Source: Nyssa sinensis
Lineage: Eukaryota; Streptophyta; Magnoliopsida; Cornales; Nyssaceae
Direction: 5' to 3'
Assembly: GCA_008638375.1 (NCBI GenBank)
Contig: CM018050.1
Location: 24,354,216-24,418,215, forward strand
DNA length: 64,000 bases
Positions 13,845 to 25,259 of the stretch are shown piece after piece (position 1 is the stretch's first letter; the number at the start of each line of letters is the position of its first letter). The position numbers were made by a program, and so were the translations under genes. The notes below the pieces were generated by a model, which searched no databases, had not been told where the DNA came from, and worked only from the letters and a program-made list of their open reading frames with translations.

Positions 13845-16800
13845 TTCATTCTTCCGTTGATTTTGTTGTCTGCCAGTTCTTCTAGGCTTCAGTCTGGCTT
13901 AGTTTCTGTCATCCAATTCTAAATTTAGTTCTTCTGGTATCAGTCTTTTCTAAATTGATATGCAGTAGAGTTTGAGTTGTGTCCTTAATTGAAAAGACGG
14001 ATAATACAGTTGTGGGTGCATGATGTTGGTGTGTGATGATGTGGACATGTTACACTCTCTATTAATTAATATAAACATTTATTACATGACAGAATTATTT
14101 GGGTCGGGAATTTCATTTTTTAAACATAAAATGTGAGGGTATAATTAATTTTTTTTCTCAATATGAATTTTTCTATTTTCATTTATTTTGCTATTCTAAA
14201 TATCAATGTTATAGTATTTTTTTTAAAAAAATATTATTTATTCAGCATTAGAAGTATTTTGGCTGGTATCGGCAATATTTATTTTCCAAATATTTATTTA
14301 TTTTTATAAAAAGTAAGTGTATTTCAATAAGGCGCCCAAGGTGGGCAAACCCATATACAAAAGAGACTCACTAAAACTAGTCTCATATTTTTCTTTTCCA
14401 AAAAATCAACAAAAGTATATGTATACGAGGGTTATACTTCTATAATTCAGAAGTATAAAATTTTCAAGAAAACTATTGTTAAATCTACAAATGTCCATTG
14501 TCTACTCTTCGGAAATACGTCAGTTCTTTCCCTCGATTTGTATCAAAACAACACACCATAGGCACTACCTCCAAACCTTCCTCACCCTCCCCTTGCCAAA
14601 ACCTCCTTCCTCAAGTTCTCAAAAAAACTCTTTATTGAGTATTGCATCACCCGACAACATCCAGATAAAGAGAACACCAAGCGTCACACCCTCACAAATG
14701 AGCAATGAAGGAAGAGATAGTTTATGAATTCTTCCTCTCTCAAACACATGCTACACCTCTCGGCAAGGTGGAGAACTCTTTTCTTAAGGTTATCCATTGT
14801 TAACATTGCCCCCCAATCTAGAGACCAAACAAAAAATGCCACTTCCACTGGAGCCTTAGTGCCCCACACCACTTTCCAAGGGAATTGCCTTTCTCCTTTT
14901 CTAGCTAAATCCCTATAATAGTTTCTAACTAAAAACTTCTTGCTACTTTCTTTTCTGCACACCATCCCTTTTCCCTTTTTGGGGGGCATCTGCTGTTTGC
15001 TTCTTGATTCTGTTTCCCACTTTCCTTGAGACCCGTCTGTCTCCTTTCCCACAATTCTTTTGCAATTGCACTCTGATCTTTTACTCTGTTTGCTACTTGA
15101 CCATAATTGCGCTAAGAAGATTCAAAGACATACTAATTTGCGACGCCATGCCACTAGCTTTAACAAAAAAACTCTGAATAATTTATTGAGTTCTTACCAT
15201 TTACAGTCCAATTGTTAGGATTGTAGCATAAAAATGGAGAACTGAGGCCTCATTGTTGATGGCATATGTACATTCAGCAAAGTGCTCTCATCTTTTCACT
15301 GGAATGTCTATAATGCCTTGATTTGGCATCTTTTGTTATTGTTGGACCATTTTTTACAAGTCTACAATTTGGACTATTGAATACATGAATTCACAATTGT
15401 TGTCATTTCTGCTTTATATTGTTGTGACATAAATGTCGAAAATTTTGCTGATTTACTGTCTTATTGTTAGGATTTTAGAAAGTAAAAATGGAGAACTGAA
15501 GCCTCATCATTGATGCATACGTGCATTCGTCAAAGTGCTCTCGTCTCTTTACTGGAATGTTTCAACTACCTTGATTTGGCATCTTTTGTTGTCATTGGTC
15601 CTTTTTATTACCAGCCTACAATTTGGACCATAAAATATTTATTAATTCACAATTTATTTTCTTTCATTTCTGCTTTATATTGTTGTGACATGGACATGGA
15701 CATGGATACAAGTCCTAGCATTTTTTTTTTGGGGTGAGTATATATTTATCATGTGTTTGATTCTTGTTCTATTGAAGACATGGTTTTGCACTTTCACATT
15801 TATTTTCCTTTTGTTTCTTATTAATACTTGTGTACTTTTGCAGCTGTCAGAGTGGTTGGAGTCAACTAAGCGACTTGACTTTGTTGAGAGAGATTATGCT
15901 TCTCGTCTTGATTTGATTGCCAAGATACGTGGTCTCCATACAGCGGAGAAATACATTGAGAAGATCCCAAAATCCTTGAGAGGCGAAGTAATCTACCGGA
16001 CTCTGTTAGCTAATTGTGTTTCCATCAACAATGTGAAGAAAGCGGAGGAAGTGTTCAACAAAATGAAGGACCTAGAATTCTCAATCACACCATTTGCTTG
16101 CAACCAATTGCTCCTCTTATATAAGAGGTTTGACAAGAAGAAAATAGCTGATGTACTGTTATTAATGGAGAAAGAAAATGTCAAGCCCTCTCTCTTCACT
16201 TACAGAATCTTGATAGATACCAAAGGTCAATCCAATGACATAACGGGGATGGATCAAATTGTTGAGACAATGAAGGCTGAAGGGATAGAACCTGACATCA
16301 ACACACAAGCTGTCTTGGCTAAGCACTATGTAGCTGGTGGGCTAAAAGAAAAAGCTGAGGCTGTTTTGAAAGAGATGGAAGGAGGAAACTTAAACGGTAA
16401 TCGCTGGGCTTGCCAGGCTTTGCTTCCTCTCTATGCAGGTCTTGGAAAGGCTGATGAAGTGGGGAGAGTTTGGAAGGTTTGTGAGTCTAATCCCCGGTTT
16501 GATGAATGCATGGCAGCCATCGAAGCTTGGGGAAAACTAAACAAAATTGAAGCAGCGGAGGCTGTCTTTGATCGGATGTTGAAAACAGCGAAGAAACTCT
16601 CTTCAAAGCATTATTCTGCACTATTGAAAGTTTATATAAACCATAAGATGTTGGTCAAGGGGAAGGATCTTGTGAAGAGGATGGCAGATAGTGGGTGCAA
16701 AATTGGCCCATTGACTTGGGATGCACTCGTGAAGCTTTACGTGGAAGCGGGAGAGTTGGAAAAGGCAGACTCCATCTTGCAGAAGGCTGTCCAGCAGAGT

Positions 16801-17091
16801 CAGATGAGGCCAATGTTTTGTTCTTATATGGTTATAATGGACCAATATACGAACAGGGGTGATATACATAATAGTGAGAAAATGTTCCATAGGATGAGAC
16901 AGGCTGGTTATATGTCTCGGCTACGGCCGTTTCAAAGTCTAATTCAGGCTTATATAAATGCCAAGGCTCCAGCCTATGGGATTAGAGAGAGGATGAAGGC
17001 AGATAACGTATTCCCGAATAAAGCGCTGGCAGGGCAGTTGGCTCAGGTAGATGCATTCAGGAGGACTGCAGTCTCTGATTTGCTGGATTGA
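9752..17091 (+). CDS. PPR596: P-class pentatricopeptide repeat protein, At1g80270 (PPR596)-like, mitochondrial
   Basis: Three exons give one continuous frame of 630 residues: 9752-9786, 11108-11717 and 15844-17091 (stop TGA). Donors are AA|GTGA and CAG|GTGTGT; acceptors are TTCAG| and TTGCAG|. The start is chosen because the short first exon begins MWALRRA, as I recall for the Arabidopsis protein; an internal ATG at 11211 would discard the targeting peptide. Residues 1-60 are rich in Arg/Ser and poor in acid, a mitochondrial presequence. Residues of about 95-150 form a very acidic linker. From about residue 170 the protein is a run of helical PPR units with typical phrases such as TYRILID, TWDALVKLYVEAGELEKA and PFQSLIQAYINAKAPAYG. 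There is no E or DYW editing domain. P-class PPR proteins bind organellar RNA; PPR596 is reported to affect editing extent of mitochondrial rps3. Orthology is by remembered similarity. Confidence 0.92.
9787..11107 (+). other. Intron 1 of the PPR gene
   Basis: This is a phase-2 intron of 1,321 bp separating the 12-codon first exon from the rest. It starts with a (CT)n(TA)n microsatellite (9792-9822). It is T-rich with no recognisable element. The small open frames at 9894-10076 and 10388-10621 show no protein-like composition. Confidence 0.85.
11808..12311 (+). mobile_element. hAT-like non-autonomous DNA transposon (MITE)
   Basis: The left end AGGGATGGCAA... and the right end ...TTGCCATTCTTA are imperfect inverted repeats, each with a GC-rich subterminal block (CCTGCCCC / GGGGCGG). 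The flanks TCATTCCT and TTATTCCT form an 8-bp target duplication with one mismatch, the hAT hallmark. There is no transposase. Elements starting with GGGATGGCAA and rich in CGGGGCGGG are abundant in plant genomes. Its right half is included in the 480-bp tandem duplication. Confidence 0.65.
12022..12977 (+). repeat. 480-bp tandem duplication in PPR intron 2
   Basis: Copy 1 (about 12022-12501) and copy 2 (about 12502-12977) have a constant offset of 480 bases over most of their length and differ by only a few substitutions and by microsatellite length. Each copy contains the right part of the hAT-like MITE and ends with a TTG/TCG/TTC trinucleotide tract. The duplication happened after MITE insertion. 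Confidence 0.9.
12416..12464 (+). repeat. Compound trinucleotide microsatellite (TTG)n(TCG)n(TTC)n
   Basis: Stepwise runs of TTG, TCG and TTC follow each other. The equivalent site in the second tandem copy (about 12890-12931) has a shorter, different combination, so the tract has changed length since the duplication. Confidence 0.9.
14340..15080 (-). mobile_element. LINE (L1-type) 3' fragment
   Basis: Minus-strand codons in 15052-14684 encode W-K-x-V-W-G-T-K-A-P-x-x-V-x-F-F-V-W...C-x-x-C-x-x-x-x-E...H-x-F-x-H-C, the zinc-binding domain that closes the reverse transcriptase protein of plant LINEs. The following segment to about 14340 includes 'ggcgcccaaggtgggc', which I have seen as part of LINE 3' tails. 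The 5' part, including reverse transcriptase catalytic motifs, is missing, as expected for 5'-truncated LINE copies. It lies antisense in PPR intron 2. Confidence 0.75.
15211..15700 (+). repeat. Diverged ~250-bp tandem duplication before PPR exon 3
   Basis: The segment 15211-15434 (from TTGTTAGGAT to TTGTTGTGACAT) recurs at 15463-15692 with roughly 80-85% identity by eye. The copies end about 150 bases before the exon 3 acceptor. They are clearly older than the 480-bp duplication in the same intron. Confidence 0.8.
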
Positions 17092-19440
17092 TTACCTCTT
17101 AGGATGAACTGGGCTACTTAACTGTTGATTACTCTTTTCTGTATACAACTAGTATCAGTTAATTGTAGGTTGAGCATTTTGGGTTGTTTATGTTTTGCTT
17201 TTACTGCTATCTCGAGGAATCCTTAAGAAGATGCATTCTTTGTTAATTTATTTTTATGTGGTTCGTCGAAATATTTTGCTTGTGCCGATGAGAAGTTTTT
17301 TAGTGAATATATCAAGAGCTTTATCGGGGAAACAATTAGTCCAGAAAACACCTCCCTGCGACTAAATATTACAGACCTCTGGCTCTGTTTTTGACTTATG
17401 GTTTTTTTTTTTGGCAGGTGAAATCAATAAATGCTTGATATACTTCAAAGCTTATACAGTTAACATTCTAAAAATTAATATCAAATAATTTAATAATCTC
17501 TGTTAATAATTTTTTTTTGAATTTATTTTCAATACATTGTGGTGAATAATTAATAATCTTTTTGCTTAATAGTTATCTTGTTTACGATATTAATTATTAC
17601 AATAGAAAAAATACATATGAAGATTTAATTCTTTATATATTATACATAAAGTATTAGTAATATTAGTTTTTTTTTTTTTAATAAGAAAGGAGATTGAAAG
17701 ATTATAAACAGTTGACTTTCTAATGACTTAATAATCTCTATTACTTTATAATTTTTTGAATTTATTTTCATTCCATGGTGGATAATTAACAATTTTATTG
17801 TTAAATTGTTATTTTTTTTAAACGCTTAAATGATATTAATTATATATTTAGAAAAACACATATAAATACTTTTATATTGCATATAAGTAATTAAAAATAT
17901 TAGTTTTTTCTATATAAGAAAGTAGATTGAATAGTTCTTATAACTTGAATTAGGTATAGTATTATTTTTTGATAAACGTACACCCGTCTTTGAAAATTAT
18001 TTATTTATGACAAAATTTTGTCATTAAATAAAAATTATTAAGAAAATAATTACTATTTACATTAATTAATAATTTTTGTTCTACCAAAATGATTAAGTAT
18101 TAGAAATGCAATATTTTGCACACAGTAATTCTGAATCGTAGATTTTTTAGGTATTTGATTCTTTCAATTATCTTAAAGCTATGTTTCATCCTGATTTTGC
18201 CCCAATTGCATCAAGTAATGACCTGTAAAAAAATGTCTACCTAATCACCACAAGAATTAGCTAGAAATAGTCTTGTTCACAACCAGAAATCTACTATCTT
18301 GTACTTTGGAATGGAAATGGGTCCTTATAAAGTCAGAAGAAGTTGGGTTCAATTTGGCTAGCTAGTCAATGTAATAACTTTCTTGAACCATCTCAGTTGG
18401 GCCAAGATCACCTATCACATAGTTCCCTTATCTCAGTTCTTACTGTTGAGTGCTTGAAAAAAAAGACATTCTTCAGCTGAACTGATGATCATGCACGTGA
18501 CGGTATGTCTTTTTAATAATATTTTTGTATGTATGTTATGACTTATTAAAAAGATGAGTCATAACACGTGAAATAATATCATTAGAAGATCACACAATCA
18601 TAGTAGTAGGCTAGCCCATTCAAGAATTCTTAGTTGGTTATATAAGATTATGTGGGTTTTGATCCGGTGTGGTAGAAATTGTTACAATTTTATTGTCTTT
18701 GACTTGTGATATTTTCTCCATTTGACTTCTACTCGGGGTGATTCAAAAGCCAATGGAATCATTTCAATGAGAAATTTATTTTTTCATGGGTTTGGAGACA
18801 GTTTTGAGAATTTAAAATCTTGATTAAAAAGATTTAAAAATTGACTCCCAAAAATTATGATTTTTGGTGTATTTATGCAAAATTGAGTTTTAAGTTATCC
18901 CGAGTCTTATAAATTCTTTGAATATGACTTCTAAAATTTATTTGTAATATTGAATTTATTTTTTGAAAATCTTATCGATTTTTTACAAAAACTACAAACT
19001 TTCTCTTTCCGAAATACAGGTCAGGGTAAAATAGGATGTCTACAGTCATGATACTCCTACTTTAAAAAACTCTGGTAAAATATTGGATTTACTCACTGAG
19101 TTTTGTTTAACTTATCTCATTTTCCTCCCCACCTTTCAAGAAGGCTAAAGGAAGCGATATTAAGAAAAAGATGATAAGGAGATATGAGATAGAGATGAGG
19201 TAGTGAGAAAGAAGAATTTTGTGGAACCTAAATATTACTTGAGATAGGTTTGCACTATGTAACAAATGTAAAGTTATAAAGATAAATGATTATCACTTGT
19301 GTCTTTCCAAAAATGGTATGTAAATATAGTTGTTTTGAGGTGTATGTAGACAAATTCTAATTAGCTGAAATGATAGATGAATGAGAATTGCTTCCGTTTT
19401 ATATTTATTAGTTATGATAATTTTCACACAATTTCATTTT
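17092..19440. other. PPR 3' region and AT-rich spacer
   Basis: The first 200 bases are the likely 3' UTR of the PPR gene. The segment 17488-17690 is loosely repeated at 17727-17930 ('ttaataatctct...gaatttattttcat'). A perfect 18-bp palindrome ATGACAAAATTTTGTCAT lies at 18007-18024. I see no coding region. Confidence 0.6.
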
Positions 19441-19449
19441 ACTTGATTC

Positions 19450-19545
19450 CGTATTACCCTAGGAGTTGATCATGGCACGGGATTCCGTTCTATTCATGAC
19501 AAGTGAGACACGGGTCGTAATAGAGTGGTATCAGAACTATAAGTT
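19450..19545 (+). repeat. Remnant of an LTR end with a Met-tRNA primer-binding site
   Basis: TGGTATCAGAAC at 19526-19537 differs by one base from the initiator-Met PBS TGGTATCAGAGC. It is preceded by ACGGGTCGTAATAGAG, which resembles the GGGTCGTGACA...GAG end of chromovirus-type LTRs. No body of an element follows, because the next element starts at 19755. Confidence 0.5.
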
Positions 19546-19754
19546 CAATGGTTCTTGGGATTCTAGGAGCTTAGTAGAGTTAAGAATTAATGGCTCTGGT
19601 AGAATAAATGTTGGATAAATAATTGAAAGAATCATTAGTTTAAATTTTTAATTTTGTTGCACAATGGTTATAGACGATTCCTTATAGCATGAATTGTGTG
19701 TGTGTGTTGCCAGTGAAGTAAATTAGAAAGAGTTCAAGTGGATATGGTACCGAT

Positions 19755-20045
19755 TGTTGAATTCATATCTACACAGCTCCCGCCAAATAACCAAAGTTCC
19801 ACCAGACAAACATGCCACACATGCATAGAAGAATATTATTCTGTTTTGATCATTCTGTTATGATGTGTGCTGTAAATTTATTTTATTTGTTTATTAATTT
19901 TCTGTCATTTATATATTCATTTCTGTAGCTATAAATAGCTGTAGTGAGCTTTGTACAAAACAGATCAATACACAATATTCCAATATACTGTTTTTCATTC
20001 CTGTCCTTGCGCCTCTGCCATTATCTGCTTTTGCTACACCCAATA
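19755..20045 (+). repeat. 5' LTR of copia 1
   Basis: The block starts TGTTGAATTC and ends just before a PBS-like TGGTATAAGAAC (20046-20057). A U3-type TATA element, TATAAATAG, is at 19932-19940. It pairs with 27406-27696, which has the same length. The exact right end is ambiguous by about three bases. Confidence 0.9.
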
Positions 20046-20058
20046 TGGTATAAGAACA

Positions 20059-21276
20059 ATGACAACAAACACAGAATCATCCATGATGTCCAATCCTGCA
20101 ACCAACCCCCATCATCCTGCTAGCCCATTTTTCATTCAACTTGGAGAGGGAGCATCAAACCCACTGGTTCCCGATCTCCTCACTACCTAAAATTATGTAA
20201 CTTGGGCACGAACAATGCGTCGAGCTCTCAATATCAAAAACAAACTTGATTTTATTGATGGCACAATCACCAAACCAGCTGCTAATGACCCCCTGTTTGC
20301 TCCTTGGGAGCGTTGCAATGACATGATAATAGCTTGGATTCAACATTCCGTTAGTTCGGAACATAGATCGAGCATCGCACATGCCGAAAGTGCTGCCAAC
20401 GTTTGGAACGATCTCAGAGAAAGATTTTCCATCCAAAATGCCCCTCGCATATTCCAACTCACCAAATCCATATCCTCCCTAACCCAAGACAACACTTCCA
20501 TTAGCTAATACTACAACCACCTCAAGAGCTTCTGGGATGAGCTCGAAATTTATGAACCACCACCCACATGCACTTGTGGTGCCGTCAAAATATTAACAGA
20601 ATACTCACATCGCAGCAAGGTGATACAGTTCCTTATGGGCTTGGACGATACCTACGATTCCATTCGTGCGTAAATCCTTCTCCATGAACCATTCCCACCT
20701 CTTAATCAAGTTATCTCGATGGTCCAACAGGAGGAAAGGCATCGCCAAATACACTCTATACCTGCGCCTGTCGCAATGGCTACCAAGGGACTAACTGCTC
20801 GCCCTCAAACCAATCGCAAAGATCGGCTATTCTGCTCACACTGCAACATACTAGGACACTCCTTGGAGCGGTGCTTTAAAGCGAACCCAAACCTGCCCGT
20901 GTGTTCACACTGCCAAATACCAGGCCACACAAAGGAGAAATGCTACAAACTCAATGGGTTCCCCCCTGGTCACAAGCAAAATGCTAAATATAGATCATTT
21001 GCTAATCAATCTTCTCTTGCGCAGGATGAAATTAACCATGGTCCACCTATTACTCAAGAGCAGTACAACCAACTCCTTGCCTTGCTAAATCCCTCTCGTG
21101 GCGATAACACCATTCCAGCCGCCAATAATGTGCTCACCAACTCTTTACCAATGTCCGGTATTTCTTCTTCACATATTACCCGCACACACCTCAATTCCTT
21201 GGATTCAAATCATGTATGGATCATTGATACGGGAGCTATAGATCACATGATCTGTACCCAAATTCTTCACACATAA
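20059..21276 (+). pseudogene. copia 1 gag and protease start
   Basis: The ATG at 20059 opens the gag frame, which is interrupted by three in-frame stops. The protein has the copia gag block (NYVTWARTMRRAL near residue 45), then two CX2CX4HX4C zinc knuckles that bind RNA, then the aspartic protease motif W-I-I-D-T-G-A near 21220. A frameshift near 21250 removes the rest of protease from this frame; it continues in another frame at 21280-21515. Confidence 0.85.
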
Positions 21277-21519
21277 TGTTAAATCTGTTTCTCATTCAAT
21301 CACACTGCCAAATGGTTCCACCACAGCGGCTACACACATTGGTGATATTCATTTCTACGAACGTTTAATTTTTCGTAATGCATTATGTGTGCTTGATTTT
21401 TCTTTCAATCTCATATCTGCAAAGTCTTTAACAAACCATTCTAATTGTTGCCTCATTTTCTTCTCAAACACTTGTTTCGTACAGGACCTTTCATCTTGGA
21501 AGACGATTGGAGTGGGGAA

Positions 21520-22357
21520 GTGCATAATGGCTTGTATCGGCTTCAACTCACAAAACCAGAGACAGACGCATTACATTCTATTTACCACACTTTAGTTCCT
21601 TCAATTTTCGTGAATAACATTGTTGTTAACAAGTTTGATCAATTTACTTTATGGCATTGCGGACTTGGACACAACTCCTTGACTAAATATGTTTTGAATG
21701 ACATTAACAAATCCAATTCTAAGGCTTCGGCCAATTCACAAATTCCATGTGATATATGCCCCCTTGGCAAACATCACAAACTACCTTTTCCTAAATCAGA
21801 ATCACAAGTTCTTCACCCCTTTGATGTTGTTTCTATTGATATTTGGGGTCCCAACTACATTCAAGGATATGATGGATCAAAATATTTTCTTACAATTGTT
21901 GACCAATTCACAAGATGTACTTGGCTGTATTTGCTCAAAACAAAATCGGCAGCTAGAACATCACTCCAAAATTTCTTTTCACTTGTTAAAAACCAATTCA
22001 ATTCTACCATCAAAATCATCCGATCGGACAATGGAGCCGAATTTGACATACCAACGTTTTATAATTTTAAAGGAGTCGTGCATCAATTAACTTGCGTAGA
22101 GACACCACAACAAAATGCACTAGCCGAGCGTAAACACCAACACATCCTTAACGTTGCGAGAGCGCTCAAATTTCAATCCGGCTTACCGAACAAATATTGG
22201 CCTGATTTTGTCACCACGGCAATCTACTTAATAAATAGAACACCTACAGCCACCCTCAACCACAAAACACCCTTTAAACTTCTTTACCTTACCAAACCTT
22301 CATACTCGCATTTCAAAGTCTTCGGTTGCTTGTGCTTCACATCTACTTTGTGTCATG
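21520..22357 (+). pseudogene. copia 1 integrase, 5' part
   Basis: It has an H-H-C-C zinc region (LWHCGLGH ... [11 protein letters not shown]) and catalytic acidic residues in [13 protein letters not shown] and ALAERKH, the D,D-35-E core. The frame is cut at the phrase [12 protein letters not shown] by the TG...CA insertion at 22358 and resumes after 25264 with RTKFEPRA-like and FLGYPYGVKGYKL sequence. The insertion with its duplication is a multiple of three long, so the frame is unchanged outside it. Confidence 0.9.
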
Positions 22358-22867
22358 TGTAGAGATCTGAAAAATGAGGGAAATTTTTTCTTTTTTTCCG
22401 GTAGGACATTTCGCATGCATAGTTTTGTCGGCTTTATCAGTAAAGCATTTTTTTGCATTATCTCACCGAATGACATGTTTAGAAGCATATTTGGAGTGTT
22501 TCATAGAAGAGAAATATGCTTATAATATTGTGAAGTAACCTCTGTATGAATTTTAGCAAAAACAGAAACAGTTTCCGGAATTGGACAAAAAGGGCACTCG
22601 GGTAACCCGGGTGGAAACGGCCAAAACCGACCTCAAAAGAAAATGTTTTCTTCTGAAAGTTTTCATTTAAAATAATTTTATGAACATTGGATAAAAAAAA
22701 TTTTTGAATTGAAGCGTTTAGGAACGGGTTGTAGAGTAACGAGGTTTTCGGGTTCATTAAGGGCAAAATGGTTATTTGCCCTTACCCCTTTGGTCCCTCA
22801 CTATAAATACCACTCATAGAGGGCTGGAGATACAGAAATCATTCTGTATCTTCAGCAGCCCACGTTC

Positions 22868-22910
<43 letters not shown>

Positions 22911-25259
22911 CCTTAAAATCTCTAAGTTTCAAGCCTCCAAAACACGCTTTTCGAGTGGGATTTTGGCCGAGTTTCATTCTGAGAAGTTGTTCATCTCATT
23001 GAGACCTATATCCTCACTAAACAGTTTGGCCATCCAGCAAATACAGCCTTCCCAGTTTGAGAAAACTGATTTTAGGTATGGTTTCTTGCTAAGCTAGGAA
23101 TAGATTTAGTTTTTCTTGCTTTGCTACATGTTAATTGAGCTGTGTAGATGTTTAATTAATGCCAAGAAGTTACCTAGGTGGTGTTGATTGGAATCATTTA
23201 GAGTTAGAACTTTAGGGGTTTAAATATCCTTTAGTTTAATTGATGTTTTGTTGCCTTGTAAATGATGTATCTTGCCCTTGTATTAGACTGCTGTATTTTA
23301 TGTGTATTTATGTGATATTTACTTGACATCTTGGAAGGGAATTGGTTGTGTAATGTATTAGTCTTTTATGGAATTTTAGTGACCTTGTGAAATTTAGTCT
23401 ATTCTTTGTGGTTGGTGAAATTATGATATTGTGGCTTGAAAAAAAAATGTGTTGAGGTGTGTGGTTACGACATATGTTATATGAAGCATGTTATGGGAAT
23501 TTAAAGTTATAAATTATGTGGGGTTTAATGCATGACTTGAAAAAGGACACCATGTGTTTGATCATTTGTCATATTGAACTTGCATGATGAAATCATGACA
23601 TCTTGGCATAATGTGATTCCTTGGAAACATGGTGTGGGTGAGCACATGGTGCTGGACATTATGAGGGTGTAGATCCTGTGATGAAAAACCCAAAATTCGG
23701 CCGTTGGTACTCCTTTCCATCGGGGATGTACCGAAAAGGAAACATACGAGGCGGTACTCATGCCAGCGGGGAAGGACCGTATCATGAGACATGGGTGTGG
23801 CATAGAGTTTGCATGTGTGAGTCACGCATAGTGTATTTGCATTGCATTGAACAACGGGAGGGGAAAGTATGGCTTGAAAATGTATACTTGCACATGCTAC
23901 GTCCTAAATTTGTTGCTAGTATTAGTGAGTTATCATACCAGCAGTTGAGCTGACCCATTCGTGGGACATTATATTTCAGATAAGGCACCAGCTGCTTGAG
24001 ACTTCCTTGAGTGTTGAAGAAAAAGGAAGGAAATGGATTATGTAGTATATTTGGCCTTTGGGGGGCATATTTTGAATGTGTGGGCATGAGCCCAACTTGT
24101 TGTATTTAAACTTATGTAAATTGTGAACGTTAGGCCTTGGGCCACTTTGTAATGAAAGTATAATATTTTTATTTGAATGTATATTAAACTGATGTATTGG
24201 AAATATAAAGGAATGCATGATGATTGTGGTTTCATTGTATTTTACATAGATGTGTTGGAAGTGGGAGATATATGTTGAGTTGATAGAATTGTGGCCATCA
24301 AGTAAGGGTGGATTGTTGATGAGCTTATATTCATGTATGTGGTGGAAATTAGGTGGAAAAACACTTAGAAAAACAAAGGAAACTATGCCCAAATTTTGAT
24401 AAAAAAATTAAAGTGGGGAAAAGTGTGTGAAACACCCTTGCAATGAGTGGGAAAAAATGTCTAAAATGGGGGCTTAGAAGCTAGGGAAATTGGGCTGAGA
24501 ATGAGTGAAAAAAGGGCTTGAAAAACTTAGAGAAAAATTCAAAAATTGGAAAAATAGGTTGCAGCCATGAATAGTGAATTTTTAGAAAATCAGAAAATCT
24601 AGCTGGCAACCGCTACAGTAACTGAACCAAAACAGCCCCAGCCGCCCACAGCTGCTCGCCCGCCCGTGCGCGCGTGGCCCTGCTGCGCGCCCACCTGCTG
24701 CGCCACTGCTGCCCTACTGTTTCGCCTGCTGCTATACCTTGTTGTCCAACCTTGTTTCACCACCCTTTTGGCCACCTTTTTGAGCCATTTTTGGGACACC
24801 TTTTGGGCTATATTTGGATACTATTTTGGGCCATGTTTGGTTAATTTTTGGGCCATGTTTGGGTCCCATTTTGGGCTGTTTTAGGGACCTTTGTGGGCCA
24901 TGTTTTGGCCATGTTGTGACCTAGATTTCAAGGCCATGTTTGGCCATCCACTAGGGCCAACTTTGGGCTGATATTTGACTATCTTTTGACCATGTCCCAG
25001 GACATTTTAGGGTCATCCGAGACATCACTTTAGGGGGATATTTTGGAGATACTTTAAGGCTATTTTAAGGGTCATTTTTAAACATGATTTAAATTGATTG
25101 GAGCATTAATTGGGACAAGCATTTAATTTTAATCTTGGGGGAAAAATTTGAAGAATAATAAGGAATATTTCAATTAAATTTATTGGATTGTCATTTCTTT
25201 TCTTTTCTTTTATTTCGTTCAGTCACTCCTCGAGTTCGCGAAAAATCCGGGGCGTGACA
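22358..25259 (+). mobile_element. 2.9-kb solo LTR (family X, copy 2) nested in copia 1
   Basis: It begins TGTAGAGATCTGAAAA and ends GGGGCGTGACA, with a perfect 5-bp target duplication TCATG at 22353-22357 and 25260-25264. Removing one duplication and the insert restores the integrase frame, so the borders are certain. It is homologous to 4854-7898 at both ends and in a core at 23590-23995. It carries a TATAAATA box at 22802-22809 and a (GA)n run at 22869-22905, where an LTR promoter and transcript start would lie. A GC-rich patch lies at 24600-24720 and a degenerate 'ttttgggccatgtttgg' repeat at 24780-24910. It shows no protein-coding evidence and is best read as a solo LTR of a long-LTR Ty3/gypsy family. 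Confidence 0.88.

Larger units (their letters stand above)
11718..15843 (+). other. Intron 2 of the PPR gene (4.1 kb, repeat-filled)
   Basis: This is a phase-0 intron of 4,126 bp. It contains, in order, a hAT-like MITE, a 480-bp tandem duplication, an unremarkable T-rich stretch, an antisense LINE fragment, and a diverged duplication of about 250 bp just before the acceptor. The exon frames on both sides join exactly (Q|LSEW), so the insertions have not damaged the gene. Confidence 0.85.

Noticed and set aside
14476..14727. 83-residue plus-strand frame in PPR intron 2
   Set aside because: It is antisense to the LINE tail and shows no family resemblance.
20215..20508. Stand-alone small genes in the copia 1 region
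   Set aside because: All are pieces of a single gag-pol frame separated by stop codons between two LTRs.
24599..24884. Overlapping open frames on both strands in a GC-rich patch
   Set aside because: They lie inside the solo LTR, have low-complexity translation (Ala/Cys/Phe/Trp-rich) and have no counterpart in the other copy.
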